Origin: G038396625 sp038396625
GTDB taxonomy: Bacteria; Bacillota; Clostridia; Peptostreptococcales; Thermotaleaceae
Length of the DNA: 64,000 nt
Reading direction: 5' to 3'
Assembly (NCBI GenBank): GCA_038396625.1
Contig: CP121688.1
Span: 1,612,001 to 1,676,000, forward strand
The notes under the pieces are model-generated. The model was not told the origin of the DNA. It was given only the letters and a program-made list of their open reading frames with translations, and made no database searches. Each line of letters begins with the position of its first letter. The stretch's first letter is position 1. The translations under genes and the position numbers were made by a program. Positions 1 to 8,615 of this stretch are shown here, one piece after another.

Positions 1-2
1 TA

Positions 3-113
3 CCCCAAAAATTTAGCAATGAACCGAGTCCAATGGAAGTAGAAATGGCATCCTATAGAAAGAGTATGGATGAGTTTATATTGAATAATGAAAAAAATAC
101 AGAGGAAAAATGA
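3..113 (+). CDS. spoVAA: Stage V sporulation protein AA, C-terminal end (partial)
   Basis: Open frame running in from the left edge and ending in TGA at 111-113; only the last 36 residues are visible, ending in a charged tail (MEVEMASYRKSMDEFI followed by an Asn/Glu/Lys-rich end). No domain can be recognised from so short a piece. The assignment rests on position, because it lies directly upstream of spoVAB in the conserved spoVAA-spoVAB order. SpoVAA is a membrane component of the spore inner-membrane system that moves dipicolinic acid. Confidence 0.7.
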   Translation, partial: PQKFSNEPSPMEVEMASYRKSMDEFILNNEKNTEEK

Positions 114-136
114 TAAAGATAGGCTGGTGAACAAAT

Positions 137-553
137 TTGAAATCTGCTTTTGTTGTTGCTTTCATTGGGTTATCCGAAGGTGTGGTTGTAGGAACAGCAT
201 TGGCAGCGTTTTTAACCATACTCGATATTATACCGAGATTAGCGCAACTTACAAATACAGAACATAAGATTAAAATTTATGAAGTAATGATTGCGCTAAG
301 CGTCACCCTAATATCATTATTACATTTTCTTGAAGTAAATATAGTATTAGGAAAGATCACAGTTGCAATGATTGGTTTGTTAATGGGAATGTTTATTGGC
401 TTATTAGCCTCTGCGCTAACGGAAGTGACCAATGTAATTCCAGTAATTGTAAATCGATTCAAACTACATGACCATGTAAAATATCTTTTTATTGCATTAG
501 CTAGTGGAAAAATTATTGGCTCTTTAGTATTTTGGTTGGCAATGAAAGAATAG
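137..553 (+). CDS. spoVAB: Stage V sporulation protein AB
   Basis: 138-residue hydrophobic protein with about four membrane segments (residues ~5-28, 48-66, 70-95 and 115-135) and a short hydrophilic turn around residues 32-46. The pattern FIGLSEGVVVGTALAAFLTI near the N-terminus is typical of SpoVAB. It belongs to the SpoVA complex, which imports dipicolinate into the forespore and releases it at germination. The start is TTG at 137 with a weak GGTGA upstream. Genes follow in the same direction with gaps of 13 to 38 bases, so this is one operon. Operons of this type are usually transcribed by sigma-G in the forespore; that promoter would lie left of the window. Confidence 0.9.
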   Translation: MKSAFVVAFIGLSEGVVVGTALAAFLTILDIIPRLAQLTNTEHKIKIYEVMIALSVTLISLLHFLEVNIVLGKITVAMIGLLMGMFIGLLASALTEVTNVIPVIVNRFKLHDHVKYLFIALASGKIIGSLVFWLAMKE

Positions 554-567
554 GAGGAAAGATATTA

Positions 568-723
568 ATGGACAGAACATATTATGAATGGCTTAAAAAG
601 AAAAATATTTTATTAGACAATATAGAGAATAACGAAAAAAGGCATAACATGGAACATGTATGTGTTGGAAGAGATATTATTGATAGTAATATCAATACAA
701 GCTTAGAGCAAATGAGAAAATAA
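568..723 (+). CDS. Small unknown protein inside the spoVA operon
   Basis: 51-residue hydrophilic protein beginning MDRTYYEWLKKKNILLDNIE and ending SLEQMRK. It starts at ATG 568, five bases after an AGGAGGAAAG ribosome site that overlaps the spoVAB stop codon, so it looks truly translated. A longer frame could begin at 532 inside spoVAB, but the ribosome site favours 568. It has no membrane segment or signal peptide and one Cys-containing patch (EHVCVGRD). I recognise no family. Position between spoVAB and spoVAC suggests forespore expression with the dipicolinate channel. It could also be a lineage-specific operon passenger. Confidence 0.65.
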   Translation: MDRTYYEWLKKKNILLDNIENNEKRHNMEHVCVGRDIIDSNINTSLEQMRK

Positions 724-750
724 TAAATTTAGGATAAAGGAGTGTACACA

Positions 751-1212
751 GTGGAAAATAAAAAACTTCAAAGCCTAAATAAACAGCAGGAATATAATCT
801 TTATGTAAAGCAAAAATGTCCTAAACCTAAATTCTTAAAAAATACATTGTGGGCTTTTTTCGTTGGTGGGCTGATTTGTATATTGGGACAGTTTATTTCT
901 AATTTTTTCAAAAATAGAGGTCTTGATCAACAAGAAACTGCAACTGCCACAGCGATTATATTAATATTTTTAGGTGCATTTTTTACCGGCTTAGGGCTTT
1001 ATGACAAATTAGGAAAAAGAGCAGGGGCAGGATCTATTGTACCCATTACTGGATTCGCAAATTCCATTGTGTCACCTGCTATGGAGTTTAAAAGAGAAGG
1101 ATTTGTATTTGGTGTTGCAGCAAAAATGTTTAGCATAGCAGGGCCTGTTTTGGTTTATGGATTTGGTAGCTCTGTTGTTGTGGGATTATTGTACTTCTTT
1201 CTTGTAAAATAA
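751..1212 (+). CDS. spoVAC: Stage V sporulation protein AC
   Basis: 153-residue membrane protein with a hydrophilic N-terminal ~30 residues (KKLQSLNKQQEYNLYVKQKC) followed by about four membrane segments. The motif LGKRAGAGSIVPITGFANSI around residues 90-110 is a SpoVAC/SpoVAE family signature. SpoVAC is reported to act as a mechanosensitive channel for dipicolinate release. GTG at 751 was chosen because AAAGGAG at 736-742 sits at a proper distance; the in-frame GTG at 742 overlaps that site. The family resemblance to SpoVAEb at 2259 is visible in the shared glycine-rich core. Confidence 0.93.
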   Translation: MENKKLQSLNKQQEYNLYVKQKCPKPKFLKNTLWAFFVGGLICILGQFISNFFKNRGLDQQETATATAIILIFLGAFFTGLGLYDKLGKRAGAGSIVPITGFANSIVSPAMEFKREGFVFGVAAKMFSIAGPVLVYGFGSSVVVGLLYFFLVK

Positions 1213-1225
1213 GGAGGTGTCATAA

Positions 1226-2248
1226 GTGGCTATTAAAAAAATAGGAAAACAAACAGTAAAATTTACGGCTCCTCCATATGTGACTGCAACAGCGACGACG
1301 GTGGGACCAAAAGAAGGAGAAGGACCATTGAGAAATTATTTTGATACCATTTTATCAGATGATTTATATGGTGAGAACAGTTGGGAATTGGCAGAAAGTA
1401 AAATGCTAAGAGAATCAGTAAAATCAGCTATCCAAAATGCAGATAAAAATATTACTGATATGGATTATATGCTTTCTGGCGATCTGCTGAATCAACTAAT
1501 GTCTGCTTCTTTTGCTGCACGAGATTTAGGGATACCATTTTTCGGATTGTATGGAGCATGTTCTACCATGGCAGAATCTTTAAGCCTAGGAGCCATGCTC
1601 ATTGATGGAGGCTATGCGGATTATCTAGTAGCCGTTACTTCCAGCCATTTCAGTTCAGCAGAACGACAATATAGATTTCCATTGGAGCTAGGAAACCAAA
1701 GAGCACTAACAGCACAATGGACAGTGACAGGATCAGGAGCAGCTGTTTTATCAAATATAGGACAAGGACCTCAGATTACTCACGTCACCACAGGAAAAGT
1801 AGTAGATTTGGGTATTAAGGATGCCAACAATATGGGTGCTGCTATGGCACCTGCAGCTACAGACACAATTGCAACACACTTTCAGGACACAGGATTTGAT
1901 CCAGAAAGTTACGACTTGATTGTGACTGGTGACTTAGGCGCTATAGGTAAAGAGATTACAGAAGAAATGGTGTTTGACAAAGGTTATAATATCACCAAAG
2001 TATACAATGACTGTGGATTGATGATTTTTGATAATCAGGCACAAGATACGCATGCAGGAGGAAGTGGTTGTGGATGCTCTGCAGCAGTTTTTTGTGGATA
2101 TATATATAAGAAAATGATGGAAAAGAAATTAAACAAAGTATTGCTTGTTTCAACAGGAGCTTTGCTGTCGACTACAAGCAGTCAACAAGGGCAATCTATA
2201 CCAGGAATAGCTCATGCAGTAACTATAGTCAATACGAGAGAGCGTTAG
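1226..2248 (+). CDS. spoVAD: Stage V sporulation protein AD
   Basis: 340-residue soluble protein with a thiolase-like fold. The conserved nucleophile-elbow sequence LYGACSTMAESL places the Cys at about residue 112, and a C-terminal glycine/cysteine-rich stretch GGSGCGCSAAVFCGYI is typical of SpoVAD. In the studied family SpoVAD binds dipicolinic acid directly and is the soluble partner of the SpoVA channel. It starts at GTG 1226 behind AAGGAGGTG. Full length for the family (about 335-340), with no frameshift. It lies 13 bases after spoVAC and 10 before spoVAEb. Confidence 0.95.
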   Translation: MAIKKIGKQTVKFTAPPYVTATATTVGPKEGEGPLRNYFDTILSDDLYGENSWELAESKMLRESVKSAIQNADKNITDMDYMLSGDLLNQLMSASFAARDLGIPFFGLYGACSTMAESLSLGAMLIDGGYADYLVAVTSSHFSSAERQYRFPLELGNQRALTAQWTVTGSGAAVLSNIGQGPQITHVTTGKVVDLGIKDANNMGAAMAPAATDTIATHFQDTGFDPESYDLIVTGDLGAIGKEITEEMVFDKGYNITKVYNDCGLMIFDNQAQDTHAGGSGCGCSAAVFCGYIYKKMMEKKLNKVLLVSTGALLSTTSSQQGQSIPGIAHAVTIVNTRER

Positions 2249-2258
2249 GAGGATGAAG

Positions 2259-2615
2259 ATGGATTATATTCGTGCATTTATTGTTGGAGGAATCATTTGT
2301 GTGATTGGACAGCTCTTAATGGATGGAACGAAACTTACGCCTGCGCATGTACTCGTTATTTTCGTGACATCAGGAGTTATCTTGACAGCATTAGGAATTT
2401 ATGAGCCAATCGTTAAATTTGGTGGTGCTGGTGCCACAGTTCCATTGCCAGGTTTTGGATATTCCTTAGCAAAAGGAGCCCTTCAATCAGTAAAAACAGA
2501 TGGGCTATTAGGTGCATTTACAGGAGGTGTACAAGCAGGCGCAGGGGGCGTGGCAGCAGCTGTGGTATTTGGATATCTAATGGCTGTGATTTTTAGTCCA
2601 AAATCTAAGAAATAA
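2259..2615 (+). CDS. spoVAEb: Stage V sporulation protein AE (AEb type)
   Basis: 118-residue, four-helix membrane protein (MDYIRAFIVGGIICVIGQ at the N-terminus) with the SpoVAC/E signature KFGGAGATVPLPGFG near residues 55-70. It forms part of the dipicolinate channel in the spore inner membrane. ATG 2259 is preferred to ATG 2253, because the AGGAGG ribosome site at 2247-2252 abuts 2253 but is six bases from 2259. It follows spoVAD closely and precedes spoVAEa. Confidence 0.92.
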   Translation: MDYIRAFIVGGIICVIGQLLMDGTKLTPAHVLVIFVTSGVILTALGIYEPIVKFGGAGATVPLPGFGYSLAKGALQSVKTDGLLGAFTGGVQAGAGGVAAAVVFGYLMAVIFSPKSKK

Positions 2616-2640
2616 AATTGAAATGGAAAGGAATTAGCAT

Positions 2641-3249
2641 ATGGAAAAAAAGAGAAGAATTATTTTGGTTACAGATGGAGATTCAGTAGCACAGAGGGCA
2701 GTGGAAAGAGCAGTTATGAATATTGGAGGAAGATGCATATCCCGTTCTGGTGGAAATCCTACCCCTTTGTGTGGAAATGAAATCGTTGAATTAATAAAAA
2801 CAGCAAAAAATGACCCTGTAGTTGTGATGGTAGATGATAAGGGTTCGTCACGAACAGGCAATGGGGAATGGGCTTTATATGAGATTGTTAATCATCCAGA
2901 CATAGAAGTATTAGGGGTAATTGCGGTAGCCTCTAATACACCCAATGTAGAAGGAATAAAGGTTGATTTTTCCATAACTTGCGATGGGAAAATGATTGAA
3001 GGAGCGGTAGATAAGGAAGGGTTCCCTCAACAAGGAAAAATACTTTATGGAGATACAGTAGATATTATAGGAAAATGCGAAGTGCCATTAGTGATTGGAA
3101 TCGGGGATATTGGAAAAATGGATGGTAGAGATGATTGTGAGATTGGCGCCCCTATTATAACAAAAGCTATGGATGAAATATTAAGTAGGAGTGGATATTT
3201 GAATGAATTTAGAAAAGGATCTCAAACAAAATCTAAAGATTTTAGATGA
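2641..3249 (+). CDS. spoVAEa: Stage V sporulation protein AEa
   Basis: 202-residue soluble protein starting MEKKRRIILVTDGDSVAQRA. It has Rossmann-like alternating hydrophobic strands (IILVTDGD, VVVMVDDKG, VLGVIAVASNT, VPLVIGIGDIGKMDG) characteristic of the SpoVAEa family. Its biochemical role is unsettled; genetically it belongs to the spoVA operon. The last 47 bases overlap the start of spoVAF in another frame, which suggests coupled translation. The C-terminal tail (RKGSQTKSKDFR) is read through this overlap. Confidence 0.9.
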   Translation: MEKKRRIILVTDGDSVAQRAVERAVMNIGGRCISRSGGNPTPLCGNEIVELIKTAKNDPVVVMVDDKGSSRTGNGEWALYEIVNHPDIEVLGVIAVASNTPNVEGIKVDFSITCDGKMIEGAVDKEGFPQQGKILYGDTVDIIGKCEVPLVIGIGDIGKMDGRDDCEIGAPIITKAMDEILSRSGYLNEFRKGSQTKSKDFR

Positions 3250-4675
3250 AGAATTAGGAATATCCAAAAGTTTCGATGTTGTAAATCGTGAGATAAGAAT
3301 TAGTAATAAAAATGCTTCTCTCATTTTTATCGATGGTTTTGCGAAAGATGATATTATGTTGTTTATTATGAAAACTTTGCAAAGCATAGAACATGAAAAT
3401 TTTAGAAGAGATGTTATTCAAAAATTAATGAGAGAAAAAATTGCTTACCTAGAAGTAGAAGCATCAAAAGATATAGAACAAATTAAATTTATGATATTAT
3501 CTGGTGCTTTGGCAATTTTAGTAGATGGAGAAGAAGAAGCCATTATACTAGATGTTCGAACTTATCCTGTCAGAGGGCCTGAAGAACCTGATTTAGAAAG
3601 GGTAACAAGAGGTGCTAGGGATGGATTTACAGAAACGATTGTTTTTAATACAGCCTTAATAAGAAGGCGTGTAAGGGATCCTAAGCTGCGATTTGAAATG
3701 ACAAAAATAGGACGAAGATCACAGACTGATGTGGTGGTGGCATATATTGAGGATATTGCAAATCTGAATCTTGTTGAAGATATTAAAAGAAAACTTGACA
3801 AAATAGATACAGATTCCCTTGAAATGGCAGAAAAAAGTTTAGAAGAGTTTATATTAGGAAGAAACTGGAATCCGCTACCTCAAGCGAGATATACAGAAAG
3901 ACCAGATGTGGCAGCAGCACATTTGGTAGAAGGACATATTCTTGTGATTGTAGATACAACACCTAGTGTGATGATTTTGCCTGTAACATTATTTCATTTC
4001 ACTCAACATGCAGAAGACTATTACCAAAATCCTGCAATAGGAACATACATGAGATGGGTGAGGCTACTGGCGATGTTTTTATCTCTCATCGTACCCCCAT
4101 TGTGGTTAACTCTGGTATACAATAAAGGGATACTCCCAGATTCATTGGCGTTTATAGGACCAAAAGAAATTGGAAAGATTCCATTGTTTATACAATTTGT
4201 TCTTTTGGAAATAGGAATTGATATTTTGAGGATTGCTTCGATACATACGCCAAATGCTTTAACTACATCATTAGGTATTATTGGAGGATTAGTTCTTAGT
4301 GAGTTTGCTGTAAAAGTAGGCTGGATTATTCCTGAAACTGTTTTATATATGGCAGTAGCTGGGATCGGTATGTTCGCTACACCTAGTATTGAGTTTTCTC
4401 TATCCATAAGAATTTTTCGTTTGATTTTATTGCTTAGCACAGGCTTATTCAAAACGGTAGGTTTCTTTGGAGGAATTTTGTTTATAATCATTGTTTTACT
4501 TAATACAAAATCATTAGGAGGAGTTAGTTATTTATGGCCATTAATTCCTTTTAATAAAAGAGGTATTTCAACTGTGTTATTCCGTAAGCCTATTCCAGAA
4601 ATTCGATTGCGACCAGATTTTTTACAAACTCAGGATGCAGATAGTGCACCTCCTAAGGATGAAACACCAAAATAG
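3203..4675 (+). CDS. spoVAF: Stage V sporulation protein AF (GerA-like germination subunit)
   Basis: 490-residue homologue of GerA-type A subunits. The N-terminal ~250 residues are soluble, including the family motif PVRGPEEPDLERVTRGARDG. Four to six membrane segments follow (residues ~285-450) and then a hydrophilic C-terminus with RKPIPEIRLRP. SpoVAF works with partner proteins in spore germination and speeds dipicolinate release. It starts at ATG 3203 inside the end of spoVAEa. It is the last gene of the operon; a strong hairpin follows at 4681-4713. Confidence 0.93.
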   Translation: MNLEKDLKQNLKILDEELGISKSFDVVNREIRISNKNASLIFIDGFAKDDIMLFIMKTLQSIEHENFRRDVIQKLMREKIAYLEVEASKDIEQIKFMILSGALAILVDGEEEAIILDVRTYPVRGPEEPDLERVTRGARDGFTETIVFNTALIRRRVRDPKLRFEMTKIGRRSQTDVVVAYIEDIANLNLVEDIKRKLDKIDTDSLEMAEKSLEEFILGRNWNPLPQARYTERPDVAAAHLVEGHILVIVDTTPSVMILPVTLFHFTQHAEDYYQNPAIGTYMRWVRLLAMFLSLIVPPLWLTLVYNKGILPDSLAFIGPKEIGKIPLFIQFVLLEIGIDILRIASIHTPNALTTSLGIIGGLVLSEFAVKVGWIIPETVLYMAVAGIGMFATPSIEFSLSIRIFRLILLLSTGLFKTVGFFGGILFIIIVLLNTKSLGGVSYLWPLIPFNKRGISTVLFRKPIPEIRLRPDFLQTQDADSAPPKDETPK

Positions 4676-4680
4676 TCAAA

Positions 4681-4713
4681 ATAAAAGAAGGCTTTGTATT
4701 GGCCTTCTTTTAT
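4681..4713. terminator. Bidirectional terminator between spoVAF and the PBP gene
   Basis: Perfect 12-base stem (4681-4692 with 4702-4713) and 9-base loop, A-rich before and T-rich after on both strands. It sits between convergent genes and can stop transcription from both sides. Confidence 0.85.
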
Positions 4714-4719
4714 CAAACC

Positions 4720-7644
4720 TTAATTTATTGCACTGTCAATGATTTCATCTTCACTAGGATCTTCTGAGGTATCTTCATTTATATCTTCCATATCTTCATC
4801 TTGATTTTCTGGGATCGTATTCTCGTTACCTGGTAACGGAAATGGGGTAAAATCATCTGTTGGAAAACCTTGATTATATTCATTGTGCACATCACATTGT
4901 TCTGTAGGTGCTTCATAGATATAGTCTTTGGGCACGATGCCATTGTTTTTTGCAGGGTTATAAGGTATAGGTCTTCTGGTAAATACTCGTTTTTCTACAA
5001 GAGTCGGAGGACAATAAGGAGTAGCTAATTTATTGGTGGTTGTATCAACCTCTAACTCCACATGGACATCATCATATTCAGTTGGCTGTGTGCCTTTTAC
5101 AAAATATTCACTTCTCACTCTGCTGCCTCTAGGGTCTCGCATGCCTATTTCAGTGGGAAGCTTTCCAGACTCTTGATCGATTCTTACAGAAATAACATTT
5201 TCAGGTTTCTTAAAGCCTTTTGGAGGCAAGTTTTTATGCACTTGTGCCATTACTGTTTTCCAAAGCTGTGCACTCATGGCACTACCGCTGTCTAATTCCA
5301 TATGAACGTCGTTACCAATCCATACGCCACCTACGTAGTAAGGGGTATAGCCTACAAACCAAGCATCATAATTATCAGAAGTGGTACCCGTCTTTCCTAC
5401 CACTGGAATAGATGAATTATTTCTGTCTAATCGAGCTCGTCGGCTTGTACCTGCATCTACTCCACTTTTCATCATATCCGTGATGATAAAGGCTACTTCA
5501 GGACTTACTACGCGATTTTTAAAGCTGGTATTTTCTAATATAAGATTTCCTTCTCTGTCCGTAATCTTTGTAAAGGATTTAGGTTTTATATATACGCCCT
5601 CATTGGCTAAAGAAGCATAAGCTGCAGTCATTTCTAAAGGGCTAACGCCTTGTGTCATACCACCTAAGGCCATAGCAGAAAGGTTGGCATCATTGGATCT
5701 TCCAGTTTCTTTAACTGTAGTAATTCCCATTTTTTTCAAATAATCCATAGAGGTTTGAATACCAATTTGTTCAACAATTTTTACTGCCATAACATTCATC
5801 GACCATTGAACTCCTTCCCGCAGGGTAGACAGTCCATAGAAATGGTTATACCAGTTTCTAGGCCATAATCGACCATTCTGGTCGTAGTTTGGTACATCAT
5901 CTACAATACTTGCAGCAGTCCAACCATTGTCAAGGGCAGGAGTATAAACAGAAAGTGGTTTGATAGAAGAACCAGGTTGTCTAGGATTTACAGCTCTATT
6001 ATATAACTTCCTTCCTTTTACATCTCGACCTCCCACAAGTGCTTTGATTTCACCATTATGATAATCCATAATGACCATAGCTGATTGAGGCTGGACGGCT
6101 CCTTTATTGCTGATAGAATAGTTGTTTTTTTCTACCAACAGATTCCCATAGCTATCTTTAATGAAAAATTGCGGATTTGCAGCTAAAAATCCTTGATTAA
6201 CAACAAGGTTTTTGTTTTCATCGTATTTCTTATATTCATTCGGAATTTTTACAATGCCACCCTTAAGAATAAGTATTTCTTTTTGAGCATTTTGTGTATA
6301 AGCATCCTTTAGAGAGGCTCGAACACCTACGATATCTCCATTTTCATATAATGGGTCAAAACTCAAACGGCGTCCTTTTAAAAGAATTAAGTTGCCAGCA
6401 TTATCATACTTAAAATCTCCTTTTGGGATCACTAGTTCCTCATTGGGATTGATAAGATTTTCAACTTTGTACAATAAAACTGATTTACTTTTACTTAAAA
6501 TATTTCCAGATTTATCTTTTCTAGCAACTAGGTTAGGAAAATTTTTATTATCCTCATATGCTTGCTCTACAATTTTCTGCATTTCTAAATCAATAGTACT
6601 ATAGATTCTAAGCCCTTGATTATATAACATATCCATAGCTTCTTCTTCGCTTTTACCTAATTCTTGCATCAATGCTTTTACAACATCATATTTCACCTGA
6701 TCCACAAAGAAAGAAGAAATTCCATGAAGTTCTTGACTGCCTGGATCTATATGGTCTTTTAGATCTTCATTGAGTGCTTGATTGTATTCTTCTTCAGTGA
6801 TCATATTCTCATTTTTCATCATTTTTAAGACCAATTGCTGTCGTTCCTTATAGCGTTCATCATAGACCATTGTATAAATTTCATCGTTATCGTCTATAAT
6901 AAAATGCTTGCTAGGATCTACATCCTCTTTCTTCAAGGTCTTAATGGGTGAGTATCTTGAAGGATTTTTCGTAATACCTGCCAATAAAGCAGATTCTGCG
7001 AGATCTAATTCATTTACATCCTTTGAAAAATAGGTGTAAGCTGCAGCTTGTACACCTTTTGCACCGCCGCCCATATAAGCAGTATTTAAATAAGCTTCAA
7101 GAATCTGTTCTTTTGTTAACTGCTTTTCGAGCTGAAAAGCGTAATACATTTCTTTGATTTTTCTTTCGATTTTTTTGTCATGGGACAAATAAAGGTTTTT
7201 GGCTAACTGCTGGGTAATGGTACTTGCGCCTTGTACAGGAGCGCCAGCTTTAATATCTTCCCAAAGCGCTTTAAGAATACGTTTAGGATTAATGCCGTTG
7301 TGATTAAAAAAATCTTGATCTTCAATAGCAATAAAAGCATTCTTTAAATCCTCAGGAATTTTATCATACTTCACAATCGTTCTTAAACCGTCACTTTGTA
7401 CTTTTTCGATAAGGTTTCCTTCGTTGTCTAAAATAAAGGAGTTTTCATCAAGTAACGTATAAACTTGGCTAGGATCGATTGGTTTGGCTGATTTGATTGT
7501 AGCAATGACCATTCCTGTAAGGGCACCACCTCCAATAAAACCTGCCAACAAGAAAATTAGAATAAATATTCGTAGAATACTAATTTTCTTTTTTTTCTTT
7601 TTCTTTTTTGAATTACGCGTATTGCGTTCATTATTCTCTGTCAA
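4720..7644 (-). CDS. Class A penicillin-binding protein (PBP1A-type)
   Basis: 974-residue bifunctional peptidoglycan synthase. Order: Lys-rich cytoplasmic tail, membrane anchor (residues ~21-48), glycosyltransferase domain (GT51) with the catalytic EDQDFFNHNG near 108-117, a long linker/insert (~340-520), and a transpeptidase domain with SSIK near 560, SMN near 614 and GKTGTT near 750. The tail is proline- and acid-rich (~900-974). It polymerises and cross-links glycan strands on the outer membrane face. It starts at TTG 7644, eight bases after TAGGAGGGG. It is longer than most PBP1A homologues because of the middle insert and acidic tail. It is convergent with the spoVA operon and probably monocistronic. 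Confidence 0.93.
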   Translation of the reverse strand: MTENNERNTRNSKKKKKKKKISILRIFILIFLLAGFIGGGALTGMVIATIKSAKPIDPSQVYTLLDENSFILDNEGNLIEKVQSDGLRTIVKYDKIPEDLKNAFIAIEDQDFFNHNGINPKRILKALWEDIKAGAPVQGASTITQQLAKNLYLSHDKKIERKIKEMYYAFQLEKQLTKEQILEAYLNTAYMGGGAKGVQAAAYTYFSKDVNELDLAESALLAGITKNPSRYSPIKTLKKEDVDPSKHFIIDDNDEIYTMVYDERYKERQQLVLKMMKNENMITEEEYNQALNEDLKDHIDPGSQELHGISSFFVDQVKYDVVKALMQELGKSEEEAMDMLYNQGLRIYSTIDLEMQKIVEQAYEDNKNFPNLVARKDKSGNILSKSKSVLLYKVENLINPNEELVIPKGDFKYDNAGNLILLKGRRLSFDPLYENGDIVGVRASLKDAYTQNAQKEILILKGGIVKIPNEYKKYDENKNLVVNQGFLAANPQFFIKDSYGNLLVEKNNYSISNKGAVQPQSAMVIMDYHNGEIKALVGGRDVKGRKLYNRAVNPRQPGSSIKPLSVYTPALDNGWTAASIVDDVPNYDQNGRLWPRNWYNHFYGLSTLREGVQWSMNVMAVKIVEQIGIQTSMDYLKKMGITTVKETGRSNDANLSAMALGGMTQGVSPLEMTAAYASLANEGVYIKPKSFTKITDREGNLILENTSFKNRVVSPEVAFIITDMMKSGVDAGTSRRARLDRNNSSIPVVGKTGTTSDNYDAWFVGYTPYYVGGVWIGNDVHMELDSGSAMSAQLWKTVMAQVHKNLPPKGFKKPENVISVRIDQESGKLPTEIGMRDPRGSRVRSEYFVKGTQPTEYDDVHVELEVDTTTNKLATPYCPPTLVEKRVFTRRPIPYNPAKNNGIVPKDYIYEAPTEQCDVHNEYNQGFPTDDFTPFPLPGNENTIPENQDEDMEDINEDTSEDPSEDEIIDSAIN

Positions 7645-7751
7645 ATTAAATCCCCTCCTAAATACAAAGAAAAAGGCACAAAAATCATAGGCATAGATAT
7701 AAGTAATTATATCACATTCTATATGATGATGTTAGAGAAAAGTATAAATAA

Positions 7752-7788
7752 AAAATTCCTATGCTGTCCAGGACAGTATAGGAATTTT
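7752..7788 (-). terminator. Terminator of the small gene at 7848-8150
   Basis: 18-base stem (7752-7769 with 7771-7788, one G-T wobble, very small loop). Read on the reverse strand it is followed by a run of Ts. Confidence 0.75.
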
Positions 7789-7847
7789 AATAAGATATTA
7801 TAAAGTACATAACTGGCATAAGACTTCAGTTAAATCAAAGCTGTATT

Positions 7848-8150
7848 TTACTGTTGATCTTGCATTTGAGCAAAGAAAGCCATTGCCATTTCAAGCCCTT
7901 TGACAAGTTCTGTTTTGATAAGTGCTATATTTTTTTCTTCTGTACCTTCCTTTACAGTAACTCTACATATGTTTTTTCCGACTTCTAGCTGCACGAAGTC
8001 TTCTTTTAAAAGGTTTTGTGCGCTTTCTTTAATCATTGATTTTATTTTTGGATCTTGTAAGTAAGACTCAAATTGATTTTGTAGAGAAATTAGAATTCTA
8101 TTTTGTTCATCTAATTGAACATACTTAACGAATTGATTAAAAGTATCCAT
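7848..8150 (-). CDS. Small conserved-type protein of unknown function
   Basis: 100-residue protein starting MDTFNQFVKYVQLDEQNRIL. Predicted alpha-helical N-terminal two thirds, then a short strand pair (EVGKNICRVTVKEGTEEKNI) and an amphipathic C-terminal helix with Met/Gln-rich end. It has no signal peptide or membrane segment. Two ATGs lie close together; ATG 8150 is eight bases from GGAA of the ribosome site, whereas ATG 8156 nearly touches it. I do not recognise a family. It stands alone between the PBP gene and the permease leader, with its own terminator. Confidence 0.7.
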   Translation of the reverse strand: MDTFNQFVKYVQLDEQNRILISLQNQFESYLQDPKIKSMIKESAQNLLKEDFVQLEVGKNICRVTVKEGTEEKNIALIKTELVKGLEMAMAFFAQMQDQQ

Positions 8151-8359
8151 GGTCATCTTCCTTTCTAAAAATAGTGTGTTTTTCAATGTACTTTTTAAGT
8201 ATGCAAGGTATTATAGATAAAAAATGTAAATACATGCTAAATAAACACCTTACACGTAGATTATAAAATGGAAGGCATTATTATTATAACATTTTTCTCT
8301 TTAAAAATCCTTAGACTATTTTAACAATGAAAGAGAGCTATCATTAAATTTTTTTAACC

Positions 8360-8388
8360 TTGTAATCAAATAAAAAAGGTGCTATAAT
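8360..8388 (+). promoter_or_regulatory. Sigma-A type promoter of the uracil permease leader
   Basis: TTGTAA at 8360-8365, a 17-base spacer, and a perfect TATAAT at 8383-8388, placed about 10 bases before the start of the structured leader. Confidence 0.75.
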
Positions 8389-8406
8389 AGTATAAATTGC
8401 AATGTA

Positions 8407-8511
8407 AATCTTTAAAGCAGTCCTGAGAGGCTGGCAAGATTGGGTTTTATATACTTCTATGATTTTATAAGTATGCGTATGACTTCTTGCCTGCCGGTAA
8501 GAAGTTTTTTT
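8407..8511 (+). promoter_or_regulatory. PyrR-type attenuator 1 (binding loop, antiterminator, terminator)
   Basis: AGTCCTGAGAGGCT at 8419-8432 matches the PyrR binding-loop consensus ARUCCNGNGAGGYU. A lower stem AATCTT (8407-8412) / AAGATT (8436-8441) closes the loop. GGCAAGA (8433-8439) can instead pair with TCTTGCC (8485-8491) as an antiterminator. The terminator is a 10-base stem, 8482-8491 with 8496-8505, followed by seven Ts. In this known mechanism PyrR with UMP stabilises the binding loop, so the terminator forms and the permease is switched off when pyrimidines are plentiful. Confidence 0.92.
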
Positions 8512-8526
8512 ATTATGAAAGTAACA

Positions 8527-8608
8527 CCTTTTAATTCGGTCCTGAGAGGCTGGAAAAGGGGAAAAAGTTGTATTTTTTCTCCTTAGTTTTGTAAAAATAT
8601 AAAGGAGG
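8527..8608 (+). promoter_or_regulatory. Second PyrR binding loop, apparently controlling the ribosome site
   Basis: GGTCCTGAGAGGCT at 8538-8551 is a second PyrR loop, closed by CCTTTT (8527-8532) / AAAAGG (8554-8559). A competing hairpin pairs 8556-8566 with 8574-8584. It is not followed directly by a T run, so it is a poor terminator. Instead its 3' arm contains CTCCTT (8579-8584), which is complementary to AAGGAG (8602-8607) of the permease ribosome site AAAGGAGG. The layout suggests that PyrR binding frees CTCCTT to cover the ribosome site. The loop is seen directly; translational control is inference. Confidence 0.75.
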
Positions 8609-8615
8609 TTTTTTT

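Noticed and set aside
4021..4491. 156-codon reverse frame inside spoVAF
   Set aside because: Opposite strand of a well conserved germination gene; composition typical of a shadow frame.
5062..5620. Forward frames inside the penicillin-binding protein gene
   Set aside because: Shadow frames opposite a clear long gene, without ribosome sites.
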